Source: Lachnospiraceae bacterium RM5
GTDB taxonomy: Bacteria > Bacillota > Clostridia > Lachnospirales > Lachnospiraceae
Direction: 5' to 3'
Length of the DNA stretch: 64,000 bases
NCBI GenBank assembly: GCA_900110975.1
Contig: FOFK01000002.1
Coordinates: 446,318 to 510,317, forward strand
Below are positions 53,341 to 62,364 of this stretch, in pieces; the stretch's first letter is position 1; every line of letters starts with the position of its first letter. Position numbers and translations under genes: made by a program. The notes beneath the pieces were generated by a model. That model saw only the letters and a program-made list of their open reading frames with translations, made no database searches and was not told the origin of the DNA.

Positions 53341-54036
53341 CTATTTTTGTTTTTTCTTTAAAGAAATAATCGCATTATATGCTGCTTCCTGCTCAGCGCC
53401 TTTTTTGGTATTTCCTTTTCCTCTGCCTATTTCCTTATCACCAATACAACATGAATAAACATATTCCTTATTATGATCAGGACCACTCTCTCTTATCATC
53501 TTATAATTCAGTTCGCCAAGCTTATATTTCTGAATCAGTTCCTGCAAATTAGTTTTAGAATCAACAAAAAGCTCTTTATTCTCTATATCATTAACTATAT
53601 ATTTATATACAAATTTTCTTGCATTATCTATTCCACCATCCAGATAAATTGCGCCAAGTAAAGCCTCAACAGCATCTGAAGTAATTGATGGTCTCATTCT
53701 TCCACCATTTAAATCTTCACCTTTGCTAAGGAAAATATAATCCCCAAGACCAATTTGTTTTGCAACAATAGATAAAGGTTTTTCGCTGACAAGTGCAGCT
53801 CTTAACTTTGTAAGATATCCTTCATCCATATCCGGATAATTATCAAATAAATACTCACTGGAAATAAGCTCTAATATAGCATCTCCCAAAAACTCGAGTC
53901 TTTCATTACTGTCATTTTTTTTCATCTTATTTTCATTTGTATATGAAGTGTGGGTAAGTGCTTTATATAAAAGAGCCGTATCATTAAATTTATAACCTAT
54001 TTTATTTTGTAAATCTGCAACGTTTGTTTCCATCAT
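53341..54036 (-). CDS. rnc: Ribonuclease III
   Basis: A 231-residue double-strand-specific endoribonuclease for rRNA and mRNA processing. The RNase III domain contains the signature NERLEFLGDAILELISSEYL and the second metal-binding acidic block SDAVEALLGAIYLDGG; the C-terminal dsRNA-binding domain begins NLQELIQKYKLGELNYKMI and ends GNTKKGAEQEAAYNAIISLK. Length is normal. It is separated from acpP by a terminator and joined to smc (13-base gap), so rnc-smc-ftsY probably has its own promoter in the 54037-54118 gap. Confidence 0.96.
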   Translation of the reverse strand: MMETNVADLQNKIGYKFNDTALLYKALTHTSYTNENKMKKNDSNERLEFLGDAILELISSEYLFDNYPDMDEGYLTKLRAALVSEKPLSIVAKQIGLGDYIFLSKGEDLNGGRMRPSITSDAVEALLGAIYLDGGIDNARKFVYKYIVNDIENKELFVDSKTNLQELIQKYKLGELNYKMIRESGPDHNKEYVYSCCIGDKEIGRGKGNTKKGAEQEAAYNAIISLKKKQK

Positions 54037-54049
54037 TCACCTATCATAA

Positions 54050-54085
54050 AATAAACACCCCCGGCAATTACCTGAGGTGTTTTAT
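54050..54085 (-). terminator. Terminator after acpP
   Basis: On the minus strand AAACACC (54076-54082 complement) pairs with GGTGTTT (54053-54059 complement) around an inner CAGG/CCGG region, followed by ATTTTATG. It lies about 40 bases after the acpP stop. Confidence 0.65.
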
Positions 54086-54118
54086 TATCTAATCAATTAA
54101 AACCAATTACCGTTATAA

Positions 54119-54352
54119 CTAGTTATTTACAACTGCCTTAATCTGCTCTACTGCATCTCCAACACTCTTAATAGATTCTGCAGCATTGTCAGGTATTTCA
54201 ATATCAAATTCTTCTTCAATTCCCATAATAATCTGGAAAATATCTAAAGAGTCTGCACCAAGATCATCAATAAATGTAGTTTCCTCTGTTATAGCGTCCT
54301 TATCTACTCCTAATACTTCACTTATAATATCTTTTAATTTTTCTAATTCCAT
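54119..54352 (-). CDS. acpP: Acyl carrier protein
   Basis: A 77-residue acyl carrier protein for fatty acid synthesis. The phosphopantetheine serine is in [20 protein letters not shown] near residue 37; the helix-rich, strongly acidic composition and length are typical. AAGGACAAGG lies upstream of the ATG at 54352. It follows plsX by 68 bases, the usual plsX-acpP order. DSLD followed by IFQ rather than the more common V/T-E-L is a minor variant. Confidence 0.96.
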   Translation of the reverse strand: MELEKLKDIISEVLGVDKDAITEETTFIDDLGADSLDIFQIIMGIEEEFDIEIPDNAAESIKSVGDAVEQIKAVVNN

Positions 54353-54420
54353 AACCTTGTCCTTTCTTTTTCATAAAAAATTTTTTTCTTATTTGAAAAT
54401 TTATTTTTTAAAAATTTATT

Positions 54421-55434
54421 TTAATCTTCTTTAAAAAGATGTTCTTTTATCTTTTCATTAATATTTTCTTCTTTAAAACTTACACACTGCAATATTGAAG
54501 TACATACTTCTTTTGCCTTAGCATTTCCATGTGTCTTAACAACAAGACCATTAAGTCCTAAAAGTGGTGCTCCACCATACTCATCTGTCTTAAATGATTT
54601 AAGTGTTGTCTTTAAAGACTTCTTGATAAGAAGCGCACCCATCTTTGTTTTAAATGAAGCCATAAGAGCGCTTTTAATTTTTGAAAGCAGTACATTTCCA
54701 ACGCCTTCATAAAATTTCAAAATGCAATTTCCAACAAAAGCTTCGCAAACAATAACATCTGCTGCACCTTCAGGAATTTCTCTTGCCTCAACACTTCCGA
54801 TAAAATTAATATCGTCGCATTCTTTCAAAAGAGGATATGTTTCTTTTACAAGGGCATTTCCCTTTTCCTCTTCCACACCAATATTTAAAAGTCCGACTCT
54901 TGGATTTTTAATTCCAACAACATTTTCCATATAGATAGAACCCATCTTTGCAAACTGCACAAGGTGAGATGCTCTTGCATCTACATTTGCTCCACAGTCT
55001 ATAAGAAGAGCAACTCCATCTTTTGTAGGAATAAGTGGTGCCAAAGGAGGTCTTTCAATTCCTCTTATTCTTCCAACAATTGTCTGTCCTCCAACAAGGA
55101 TTGCACCGGAACTTCCAGCTGAAACAAAAGCATCAGCTTCTTTATTTTTCACAAGATTCATAGCTACAACGATTGAAGAATCCTTCTTGCGTCTTATCGC
55201 ATTAACAGGATGCTCATTTGTATCTATGACCTCAGTGGCATTAATAACTTTAATTCTTTCTTCATCATAAGAAAATTCTTTAAGTTCTTTATTAATCTCA
55301 TCTTCTTTTCCAACGAGGAGAACTTTAATATTTTCTTTCTTTTGTGTTGCTTTTATCACACCTTTGATGATCTCTTTAGGTGCATTATCTCCACCCATCG
55401 CATCAACAGCAACAACAGTACTAATGTCTGCCAT
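54421..55434 (-). CDS. plsX: Phosphate acyltransferase PlsX
   Basis: A 337-residue enzyme that makes acyl-phosphate from acyl-ACP for phospholipid synthesis. Visible: VVAVDAMGGDNAPKEIIKGV at the start, NAIRRKKDSSIVVAMNLV, SAGSSGAILVGGQTIVGRI, IDCGANVDARASHLVQFAK, GLLNIGVEEEKGNALVKETY, and the end KFYEGVGNVLL followed by GGAPLLGLNGLVVKTHG. Start 55434 has GGAGG six bases upstream. A consensus-like promoter lies 39-67 bases upstream, after the rpmF terminator, so plsX can be expressed apart from rpmF. Confidence 0.96.
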   Translation of the reverse strand: MADISTVVAVDAMGGDNAPKEIIKGVIKATQKKENIKVLLVGKEDEINKELKEFSYDEERIKVINATEVIDTNEHPVNAIRRKKDSSIVVAMNLVKNKEADAFVSAGSSGAILVGGQTIVGRIRGIERPPLAPLIPTKDGVALLIDCGANVDARASHLVQFAKMGSIYMENVVGIKNPRVGLLNIGVEEEKGNALVKETYPLLKECDDINFIGSVEAREIPEGAADVIVCEAFVGNCILKFYEGVGNVLLSKIKSALMASFKTKMGALLIKKSLKTTLKSFKTDEYGGAPLLGLNGLVVKTHGNAKAKEVCTSILQCVSFKEENINEKIKEHLFKED

Positions 55435-55472
55435 ATTATCCTCCAAATTTATCTTGGTATTATCAATTAAAT

Positions 55473-55501
55473 ACTATACTAAAGGTATATTTAAAAATCA
55501 A
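55473..55501 (-). promoter_or_regulatory. Promoter of plsX-acpP
   Basis: On the minus strand TTGATT (55496-55501) and TATAGT (55473-55478), 17-base spacing, directly downstream of the rpmF terminator and 39 bases before the plsX start. No FapR-like palindrome was recognised here. Confidence 0.65.
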
Positions 55502-55510
55502 TATTTTTAT

Positions 55511-55550
55511 AGTAAAAAAAATGAGTGAAGCATTTATAGGCTTCACTCAT
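55511..55550 (-). terminator. rpmF: Terminator of rpmF
   Basis: Perfect 11-bp stem ATGAGTGAAGC (55521-55531) / GCTTCACTCAT (55540-55550), followed on the minus strand by TTTTTTTACT. It starts 14 bases after the rpmF stop. Confidence 0.92.
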
Positions 55551-55563
55551 CTTCATCTTTTAA

Positions 55564-55743
55564 TTAATCAACAGCTATAATTTCTTTTTTATTGTATAAA
55601 CCACAGCTTTTACATACTCTGTGAGGCATCATTAATGCTCCACAGTTTGAGCATTTAACTAAGTTTGTAGCACTCATTTTCCAGTTTGCTCTACGCTTAT
55701 CTCTTCTGGCTTTTGAGCTCTTATTCTTTGGACAAATAGACAT
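55564..55743 (-). CDS. rpmF: Ribosomal protein L32
   Basis: A 59-residue large-subunit ribosomal protein: basic N-terminus MSICPKNKSSKARRDKRRAN, then a zinc ribbon CSNCGALMMPHRVCKSCG with two CxxC pairs, ending YNKKEIIAVD. GGAGG lies 10-11 bases before the ATG. It follows the DUF177 gene by six bases, the very common yceD-rpmF operon, and ends at a strong terminator before the plsX promoter. Confidence 0.95.
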   Translation of the reverse strand: MSICPKNKSSKARRDKRRANWKMSATNLVKCSNCGALMMPHRVCKSCGLYNKKEIIAVD

Positions 55744-55749
55744 GGTTAC

Positions 55750-56268
55750 TTACACCTCCTTCAATTTGTTAAGAATGTCACCTAACGTGGACATCTGTTG
55801 GACTGTTTCTGTATCTTTACAATCACATGACTGTAAATTAAGATTCGTCCCACATCTATTACAAATTCCCTTACAATCTTCCTTGCAAAGAATCTTCGTA
55901 GGCATGTTTATCAAAATCTCGTTATGAACGAGCTTTTCAACATCTAACTTACCGTCATCATCAATATAACAAAACTCATCTTTATCCTCTGGTTCTACGG
56001 ATAAATCCAAGTTTCTATTAACTTTTATATGCATATCAATAGAGACGTCACTAAGACACCTGTCACATGGTAATATCAAACCAAAAGAAGTCTCAAGTTT
56101 TAACTTAAATTTCTTCTTTCCTGTATTCTTTAATTCAATGATAACATCACTCTTGTCCGTTATCTTTGCATCATATACAGAAGTAACAAACCGCTCCATA
56201 TCAAGAGGGCATTTAAGTGTTTTCTCTTTATCTTTTACAGATAATATCTCTGATAAATCTATCTTCAT
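55750..56268 (-). CDS. DUF177 (YceD-like) protein
   Basis: A 172-residue DUF177 protein. The central signature is PCDRCLSDVSIDMHIKVNRN and the end carries a second cysteine cluster (CKEDCKGICNRCGTNLN, SCDCKD), suggesting metal binding in this clostridial form. DUF177/YceD is regularly linked to rpmF; a role in 23S rRNA accumulation has been reported for the family in bacteria and plants. It is first in the two-gene unit with rpmF (six-base gap). Confidence 0.92.
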   Translation of the reverse strand: MKIDLSEILSVKDKEKTLKCPLDMERFVTSVYDAKITDKSDVIIELKNTGKKKFKLKLETSFGLILPCDRCLSDVSIDMHIKVNRNLDLSVEPEDKDEFCYIDDDGKLDVEKLVHNEILINMPTKILCKEDCKGICNRCGTNLNLQSCDCKDTETVQQMSTLGDILNKLKEV

Positions 56269-56359
56269 AGTTTACCTCATCTCTCGTCACACATACCTAA
56301 ACATTATAACCATATCCAATTTCTTTGTCAATAAAAATTTAAGATAGTTTATTTTTCTT

Positions 56360-57559
56360 TTATTTACTAACAAGTTCCTTTGTTTCAAGGGCAATTTTAA
56401 GTTCTTCATTTGTTGGTATAACTAAAACTTTAACTTTGGATGCATCAGTTGAAATAACCATTTCTTCACCGCGCATACCATTCTTTTCATCATCAATTTC
56501 AATTCCCATATATCCTAAATATGAGCAGACAATTTTTCTGATATCAGGATTATTTTCGCCAACACCTGCTGTAAATACAATAGCATCAACACCATTCATT
56601 GCAGCAATATACGCACCAACATATCTTACAACATTATAGCAATATGCTTCTAATGTATCAGCTGCCTGCTTATTTCCTTCTTCTACAGCTTTTAAAATAT
56701 CCCTGAAGTCGCTGCTTCCGATTCCTGCAAGGCCATATACACCTGATTTTTTATTAAGCACATTCATTGCTTCATCTATTGTTAAGTTTTCTTTTTTCAT
56801 GATAAATTCAATAATTGCAGGATCAATACTTCCTGAACGTGTTCCCATAATAAGACCTTCAAGTGGTGTAAGACCCATTGATGTATCCACAGATTCACCA
56901 TTCTTTACAGCACAAATACTGGCACCGTTTCCAATATGGCAGACAATTATTTTAGAATTATCATAAGGAATGTTTAAAAGATCTGCACATCTCTTTGATA
57001 CATAGCTATGACTTGTTCCATGGAAACCATATCTTCTTACTTTATATTTTTCATAATATTCAAATGGAAGTCCATAAAGATAACTCTTCTTAGGCATTGT
57101 CTGATGGAATGCTGTATCAAACACACCACACTGTGGAGTATCAGGCATTACTTCTTTACATGCTTTTATTCCAATGATATTTGCAGGATTGTGAAGTGGT
57201 GCAAGGTCATTACATTCTTCAATCACCTTAATTACTTCATCATCAATAACAACTGATGAGTTGAATTTTTCTCCTCCATGGACGATTCTGTGTCCTACAG
57301 CATCTATTTCATCTAATGATTTTACAACACCCATATTTTCATCTGTAAGGAAATTAATAACTGTTTCCACAGCCTTACTATGATCTGGCATATATATGTC
57401 AAAACTCTTCTTTTCACTTCCCATAGGTGTGTAATTAATCACACTTTCTTTTGTTCCAATTCTCTCACATAAACCTTTCGCTAGGACATCTTCATTTTCT
57501 GAATTAATTAACTGAAATTTCAAAGATGAGCTACCACAATTAATAACTAAAATTTTCAT
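56360..57559 (-). CDS. ackA: Acetate kinase
   Basis: A 399-residue ASKHA-fold kinase interconverting acetyl phosphate + ADP and acetate + ATP, the energy-yielding last step of acetate fermentation. Visible: KILVINCGSSSLKFQLI, VGHRIVHGGEKFNSSVVI, CGVFDTAFHQTMPKKSYLYG with the conserved F-D-T-A-F-H-Q, RYGFHGTSHSYVSKR, ICHIGNGASICAVKNG, GLMMGTRSG-type GLIMGTRSGSIDP, and FTAGVGENNPDIR. Length is normal. The usual partner pta is not adjacent here. It is monocistronic, divergent from tmcAL. Confidence 0.97.
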   Translation of the reverse strand: MKILVINCGSSSLKFQLINSENEDVLAKGLCERIGTKESVINYTPMGSEKKSFDIYMPDHSKAVETVINFLTDENMGVVKSLDEIDAVGHRIVHGGEKFNSSVVIDDEVIKVIEECNDLAPLHNPANIIGIKACKEVMPDTPQCGVFDTAFHQTMPKKSYLYGLPFEYYEKYKVRRYGFHGTSHSYVSKRCADLLNIPYDNSKIIVCHIGNGASICAVKNGESVDTSMGLTPLEGLIMGTRSGSIDPAIIEFIMKKENLTIDEAMNVLNKKSGVYGLAGIGSSDFRDILKAVEEGNKQAADTLEAYCYNVVRYVGAYIAAMNGVDAIVFTAGVGENNPDIRKIVCSYLGYMGIEIDDEKNGMRGEEMVISTDASKVKVLVIPTNEELKIALETKELVSK

Positions 57560-57651
57560 ATTTGCTTTCTCCGTCCTGAATTATTTCTGATTTATGACTC
57601 AGATATGTAAATTATACATCAATTTTTTTATGTTCTCAACACCCTTATTTG

Positions 57652-57680
57652 TTGATATTTTAGACTCTAAATGCTATCAT
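57652..57680 (+). promoter_or_regulatory. Promoter of tmcAL
   Basis: TTGATA (57652-57657) and TATCAT (57675-57680), 17-base spacing, 40 bases before the GTG start. Confidence 0.65.
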
Positions 57681-57720
57681 ATTTATTGGATAATCAATTT
57701 ATGATTTTTTGGAGGTTATG

Positions 57721-59034
57721 GTGAAAACAATAGGTATTGTAGCAGAATTTAATCCATTTCATAATGGACATTCTTATCTTATAGAAAAAGCAAAAGAAAT
57801 AACTAAAGCTGATAACGTTGTAGTTGTTATGAGTGGTAACTACGTACAGCGCGGAGAACCGGCATTTATGGATAAATTTTCAAGAACAATCACAGCTCTT
57901 GAAAACGGCGTTGACCTTGTAATAGAGCTTCCTTTCTGTTATGCTTCTTCTTCTGCAAATTACTTTGCAACAGGAGCAATTTCCCTTTTAAACAGTTTAG
58001 GAATTGTATCAAATCTCTGTTTTGGATGCGAATATGATAATCTTGATTTATTAAATTCCATCGCAGATGTTATCGTTGACGAGGATACAGTATATAGCGA
58101 TGCTTTACAGTCATACTTAAAAACAGGTATGTCATTTGCTAAAAGCAGGGAAAATGCCATCATAAAATCTCTTGCACTTCGTGGCGTTATGATGGAATCA
58201 ACATCCCTTTCAAATATTTTATCAAAACCAAATACTATTCTTGCAATAGAATATTTGATTGCACTTAAAAACACAGATTCTCTTATGGTTCCGGTTGCCA
58301 TCAAAAGAGAAAATAATAATACATCTCAGGATATGATTCACTCTTCTCTTACATCGGCTCATTCCATAAGACAGCTTTTTTATGGAAAATCAGTTTATAA
58401 TTTTAATAACATTAAAACTTCCTTACTTTCAAGTGTACCGGAAAATTCCATTGAAATGCTTGAAAGCGAATATAAGAAAACCTACCCTGTTGATATAAAT
58501 GATTACTCAGCAATTATCGGAAATTCACTTATCAAAGCAAAGTATGATTCTGATAATATTGATGATCTTTTTGACAGCACCATTGATATTTCAAACAGAC
58601 TTTTAAATAACTTAGATCATTTCATTGATGCTAAAGCCTTTATTAACAAGGTAAATTCACCAACTTATACTTCCTCACGTATACAAAGAATTCTTTTATA
58701 TAATTTATTTAATTACAAAAAAGAAGACTTCTTTAATTTCAAAGAAAACGGTTATGTATTCTATATAAGAGTCCTCGGCTTTAACAAAGAAAAAGAGAGA
58801 CTTCTTACAGAAATAAATGATAATTCCGACCTTCCTATTATCACAAAGATTTCTACCTCTCTTTCATCCCTTAATCCTTATGGAAAGAAGATGTTAGAAC
58901 TTAATATGTTTGCCGATGAAGTCTATAGAATGATTACAATGAACAAATACAATATCAATATCCCTAATGAACATAAACAGGGTGTTATTGTCGCAAGCGA
59001 ATTTGATATAAAACCAGATACAGATTTGGTGTAG
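57721..59034 (+). CDS. tmcAL: tRNA(Met) cytidine acetate ligase TmcAL
   Basis: A 437-residue nucleotidyltransferase-like enzyme that activates acetate with ATP and makes N4-acetylcytidine at the wobble base of elongator tRNA-Met. The HxGH motif is in GIVAEFNPFHNGHSYLIEKA; VVVMSGNYVQRGEPAFMDKF and LVIELPFCYASSSANYFATG are family blocks, as are SSTLTSAHSIRQLF-type residues (SSLTSAHSIRQ) and PTYTSSRIQRILLYN. The GTG at 57721, five bases after GGAGG, gives the usual N-terminus (MKTIGIVAEFNP); ATG 57718 is too close to the site. Its use of acetate, next to the divergent ackA, is suggestive but may be chance. Confidence 0.93.
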   Translation: MKTIGIVAEFNPFHNGHSYLIEKAKEITKADNVVVVMSGNYVQRGEPAFMDKFSRTITALENGVDLVIELPFCYASSSANYFATGAISLLNSLGIVSNLCFGCEYDNLDLLNSIADVIVDEDTVYSDALQSYLKTGMSFAKSRENAIIKSLALRGVMMESTSLSNILSKPNTILAIEYLIALKNTDSLMVPVAIKRENNNTSQDMIHSSLTSAHSIRQLFYGKSVYNFNNIKTSLLSSVPENSIEMLESEYKKTYPVDINDYSAIIGNSLIKAKYDSDNIDDLFDSTIDISNRLLNNLDHFIDAKAFINKVNSPTYTSSRIQRILLYNLFNYKKEDFFNFKENGYVFYIRVLGFNKEKERLLTEINDNSDLPIITKISTSLSSLNPYGKKMLELNMFADEVYRMITMNKYNINIPNEHKQGVIVASEFDIKPDTDLV

Positions 59035-59081
59035 AAATTAAATTAATTTGAATGTTTATGATTATATAAGACATGGTATAA

Positions 59082-59104
59082 GCCGCTCATAGGAGCGGCT
59101 TTTG
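59082..59104 (+). terminator. Terminator of tmcAL
   Basis: GCCGCTC (59082-59088), loop ATAG, GAGCGGC (59093-59099), then TTTT. It lies 47 bases after the stop. Confidence 0.92.
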
Positions 59105-59188
59105 TAATTGAGTTTTATAAGCGTTGGCTTCATATACGCATATATTAGTGCAATTTTCAAATATATAACGTATATATTCGATTTTTTT

Positions 59189-59530
59189 CTTTTACGTTAC
59201 ATAGGCCTCTTCCGTGAATCCCTTCATGTAACGTATTTTTTCTTTTTCTCTCTCCTTACGTTACATGGGTCTCTTCCGTGAATCCCTTCATGTAACGTAT
59301 TTTTTCTTTTTTTCTCTCCTTACGTTACACGAACTTATTCCAGAAACTTTTCTTTATAACGTACGTTTCCATTTTTTTATTTACTACATTACATGATCCC
59401 TTTCCACGATTTTTTCCACATAACGTAAACTTCCATTTTTTCTCTTTTACGTTACATAGCTCCTATCCACAATTTTCTTCACATAACGTAGATCTTCCAT
59501 CTTCCTTTTTTTACATTACACCTTCATTAC
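59189..59530. repeat. About 64-bp palindromic tandem repeat, 6 units
   Basis: TTACGTTACA or close variants start at 59192, 59256, 59320, about 59382, 59447 and 59511, with spacings of 62-65. In the best-kept units TACGTTACATG is followed about 20 bases later by CATGTAACGTA, giving hairpins with CT-rich loops (GGTCTCTTCCGTGAATCCCTT). The units decay toward the right. It lies in the non-coding space between convergent tmcAL and the UPF0210 gene. Nothing else was seen in 59104-59188 or 59531-59658. Confidence 0.9.
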
Positions 59531-59658
59531 ATCTTCATCTACACCTACACTACATCTGCATTACACGATGCACTTCCATAATTATATTGGTTATATTCTT
59601 AATAAACTTCTTTTAAAAATCAAAATCCCCACGAAAGACAATAACAAAATAGCCCCCA

Positions 59659-59715
59659 AAAATGAAAAGTACCCTTTTTACTGGGTGGTCCAGTAAAAAG
59701 GGTACTTTTCATTTT
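59659..59715. terminator. 26-bp perfect inverted repeat, likely terminator
   Basis: Arms at 59659-59684 and 59690-59715 are fully complementary (AAAATGAAAAGTACCC... and its reverse) with a GTGGT loop. On the minus strand the stem ends in TTTTGGGGG, 29 bases after the UPF0210 gene stop. It acts as the likely terminator, but its length is exceptional. Confidence 0.85.
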
Positions 59716-59743
59716 ATAATATCTGTAATTTTTTATAACACAT

Positions 59744-61108
59744 CTAGTTCTTAAAGCTGTGGATTGGAGCTGGAATTCTTCCACCTCTGTTTATAAAGTC
59801 ATCACATGAGAATCCGTTTACCGGCATAACTGGTGCATATCCAAGTAATCCACCAAATTCTACCTGTTCTCCAACGCCTTTACCAATAACCGGAATAACT
59901 CTTACTGCTGTTGTTTTTTGATTTATCATTCCGATTGCCGCTTCATCAGCAATTATTCCACTAATTGTCGTTGCTTTTGTATCTCCAGGTATTGCTATCA
60001 TATCAAGACCTACAGAACATACACAAGTCATTGCTTCTAATTTTTCAAGTGTAAGAGCACCATTTTCAACTGCATCTATCATACCCTGATCTTCACTTAC
60101 AGGAATAAATGCTCCACTAAGTCCACCTACATATGATGATGCCATTACACCACCTTTTTTAACCTGGTCATTTAAAAGTGCAAGTGCTGCTGTTGTTCCC
60201 GGAGCACCAACTCTTTCAAGTCCGATTTCCTGAAGAATATCAGCTACACTATCACCTATTGCAGGTGTTGGTGCAAGTGATAAATCTATGATTCCAAAAG
60301 GAATATTAAGTCTCTTAGATGCTTCTTTTGCAACTAACTGTCCAACTCGCGTTACCTTAAATGCTGTCTTTTTAATAGTTTCACAAAGAACTTCAAAATT
60401 TTCTCCTCTTACTTTCGAAAGAGCAGTTCTGACAACACCAGGACCACTTACACCTACGTTAATAATTGCATCAGCTTCTGTAACTCCATGGAAAGCTCCT
60501 GCCATAAAAGGATTGTCATCAGGTGCATTACAAAATACTACAAGTTTGGCACATCCAATCGAATCTTCATCCTTTGTCATTTCTGCTGTTTTTACAACAA
60601 TTTCACCCATAAGTTTTACAGCATCCATGTTAAGACCTGTCTTTGTAGAACCTACGTTTACAGATGAGCAAACTCTTGATGTAGAAGCAAGTGCCATAGG
60701 AATCGACTCAATTAAAAGTCTTTCTGCACTTGTCATTCCCTTTGAAACAAGCGCTGAATATCCACCAATAAAATTAACTCCTACTTCGTCTGCAATCTTA
60801 TCAAGATTCTTTGCTATTTCAACAAAATCTTCAGGTTTCTTACATGCAGCAGAACCAACAAGGGCAATAGGTGTAACAGAAATTCTTTTATTTACAATAG
60901 GAATTCCATACTCTCTGCTTATCTCTTCTCCGACTTCCACAAGATTTCCTGCAAGCTTTGTTATCTTCTCATAAATGTTTTTATTTAAAACATCAAGATC
61001 TGAATCTATGCAGTCTAAAAGGCTTATACCAAGTGTAATTGTTCTTACATCAAGGTTTTCCTGTTCTATCATTTTATTTGTTTCATTTACTTCAAATATA
61101 TTTATCAT
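59744..61108 (-). CDS. PFL family protein (UPF0210/DUF711)
   Basis: A 454-residue protein of the UPF0210 (DUF711) family, built on a pyruvate-formate-lyase-like/glycyl-radical-related barrel fold but lacking a glycyl-radical loop. Visible: [100 protein letters not shown], and [20 protein letters not shown]. Function is unknown. It follows an ACT-domain gene (UPF0237), a pairing seen across Firmicutes and archaea, which suggests ligand-controlled activity. Length is normal. Confidence 0.92.
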   Translation of the reverse strand: MINIFEVNETNKMIEQENLDVRTITLGISLLDCIDSDLDVLNKNIYEKITKLAGNLVEVGEEISREYGIPIVNKRISVTPIALVGSAACKKPEDFVEIAKNLDKIADEVGVNFIGGYSALVSKGMTSAERLLIESIPMALASTSRVCSSVNVGSTKTGLNMDAVKLMGEIVVKTAEMTKDEDSIGCAKLVVFCNAPDDNPFMAGAFHGVTEADAIINVGVSGPGVVRTALSKVRGENFEVLCETIKKTAFKVTRVGQLVAKEASKRLNIPFGIIDLSLAPTPAIGDSVADILQEIGLERVGAPGTTAALALLNDQVKKGGVMASSYVGGLSGAFIPVSEDQGMIDAVENGALTLEKLEAMTCVCSVGLDMIAIPGDTKATTISGIIADEAAIGMINQKTTAVRVIPVIGKGVGEQVEFGGLLGYAPVMPVNGFSCDDFINRGGRIPAPIHSFKN

Positions 61109-61179
61109 CTATTATCTAACAACAAATATGTTGTTTTCCTCCTTAAACTCTGTGCATTGAATCCAAAAGTTATATTCCA

Positions 61180-61452
61180 CTAAATTCTGTGCATTGAATT
61201 AAAAATATCTTCCTGCTGTATCTTAATCTGAACTCCGATTTCTTTGCCTAAAGCATCAAGTTCATCAGCCACATTACTGATGTTCTTATTTGCATTGTTT
61301 GCATCAACAATCATCATCATATTAAAATAATCCTCAACAATTGTCTGGGATATATCTAATATATTAATATTACTTTCTGCAAGATATGTACATACCTTTG
61401 CAATTATTCCTACGCTATCTTTTCCTACTACTGTAATGATTGATTTTTTCAT
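61180..61452 (-). CDS. ACT domain protein (UPF0237)
   Basis: A 90-residue single ACT domain: KKSIITVVGKDSVGIIAKVC, NINILDISQTIVEDYFNMMM, and the C-terminal KEIGVQIKIQQEDIFNSMHR. ACT domains bind amino acids or other small ligands as dimers. Start 61452 has GGAGG seven bases upstream. It lies 71 bases before the UPF0210 gene in the same direction; the two are a conserved pair, so it is probably its regulatory partner. Confidence 0.92.
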   Translation of the reverse strand: MKKSIITVVGKDSVGIIAKVCTYLAESNINILDISQTIVEDYFNMMMIVDANNANKNISNVADELDALGKEIGVQIKIQQEDIFNSMHRI

Positions 61453-61475
61453 CTTTACCTCCATGCACTCACATT

Positions 61476-62273
61476 TTATATATAATAAATTTCAGAAGCA
61501 ATATCTCTTTTTGCAACTAAAATATTAAAATCATCAGCTTTATATTTATTGTCCGAAAGCTCTATTTCACTTTTGACAGTCTGAAAAGCAAGTTCTTCAT
61601 AATTATTTTCCTTGCTCAGATGCGCAAGAATAATATGTTTTATATTATCATGCAGAATTTCATTTATCAACTTTCCGGAATTTTCATTTGATAAATGGCC
61701 ATCATCTCCTAATATTCTCTGTTTAAGATAATATGGATAAATTCCTGCAAGAACCATTCTTACATCATGATTTGCTTCCACAACGATTCCATCAAGATTC
61801 TTAAGATGACTGATTATATAATCATCAAATTTCCCCATATCTGTAGCAACAGCAACTGATTTATTATCTGATGTTAATCTGTATCCTACAGGCCAGGCAG
61901 CATCATGGGAAATATCAAATGCACATATATCAATATCTCCAATCGCAAATTCATCATCAGGATAAATATTATTAAATAAATCTTTATCAATTTCTCCAAG
62001 CTTTTTTGTACTTAAGATGGCATCTTTAGTTTTAGGCGTACAATATATTGGTATATTATATTTTCTCGAAATAACACCAAGACCGTTTATATGATCTATG
62101 TGTTCATGAGTAATAAGTATACCATTAATATCTTTCATATCAATATCATTTTTGAAAAGACCTTCTTCTGTTCTTTTCTTACTTACACCGGTATCAACCA
62201 AAAGATGAGTATTATCTGTTCCAACATAAATACAATTACCGCTGCTTCCGCTTGCGATAGTAGATATCCTCAT
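61476..62273 (-). CDS. Metallo-beta-lactamase-fold hydrolase (WalJ/YycJ-like)
   Basis: A 265-residue MBL-fold protein. The metal motif is ILITHEHIDHINGLGVISRK (HxHxDH), with further ligands in FDISHDAAWPVGYRL and VEANHDVRM, and the end IKHIILAHLSKENN. The start RISTIASGSSGNCIYVGTDN is the typical YycJ/WalJ opening; relatives act as exonucleases or phosphodiesterases linked to DNA repair and wall homeostasis. Here it is not with walRK but stands before the ACT-domain gene (23-base gap between its stop and that gene's start). Start at ATG 62273. Confidence 0.9.
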   Translation of the reverse strand: MRISTIASGSSGNCIYVGTDNTHLLVDTGVSKKRTEEGLFKNDIDMKDINGILITHEHIDHINGLGVISRKYNIPIYCTPKTKDAILSTKKLGEIDKDLFNNIYPDDEFAIGDIDICAFDISHDAAWPVGYRLTSDNKSVAVATDMGKFDDYIISHLKNLDGIVVEANHDVRMVLAGIYPYYLKQRILGDDGHLSNENSGKLINEILHDNIKHIILAHLSKENNYEELAFQTVKSEIELSDNKYKADDFNILVAKRDIASEIYYI

Positions 62274-62364
62274 AAATTTTCCTCACATATTAAATATAAA
62301 AATAAATTATAACAATAAATATTTATAATTATAATTCATAAATTACAACTATAAATAATTATAA

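Noticed and set aside
57560-57720. Riboswitch between ackA and tmcAL
   Set aside because: The short AT-rich gap holds only the tmcAL promoter and shows no recognisable aptamer.
60288-60974. 228-residue plus-strand frame opposite the UPF0210 gene
   Set aside because: Shadow of the real gene; no ribosome binding site and no family features.
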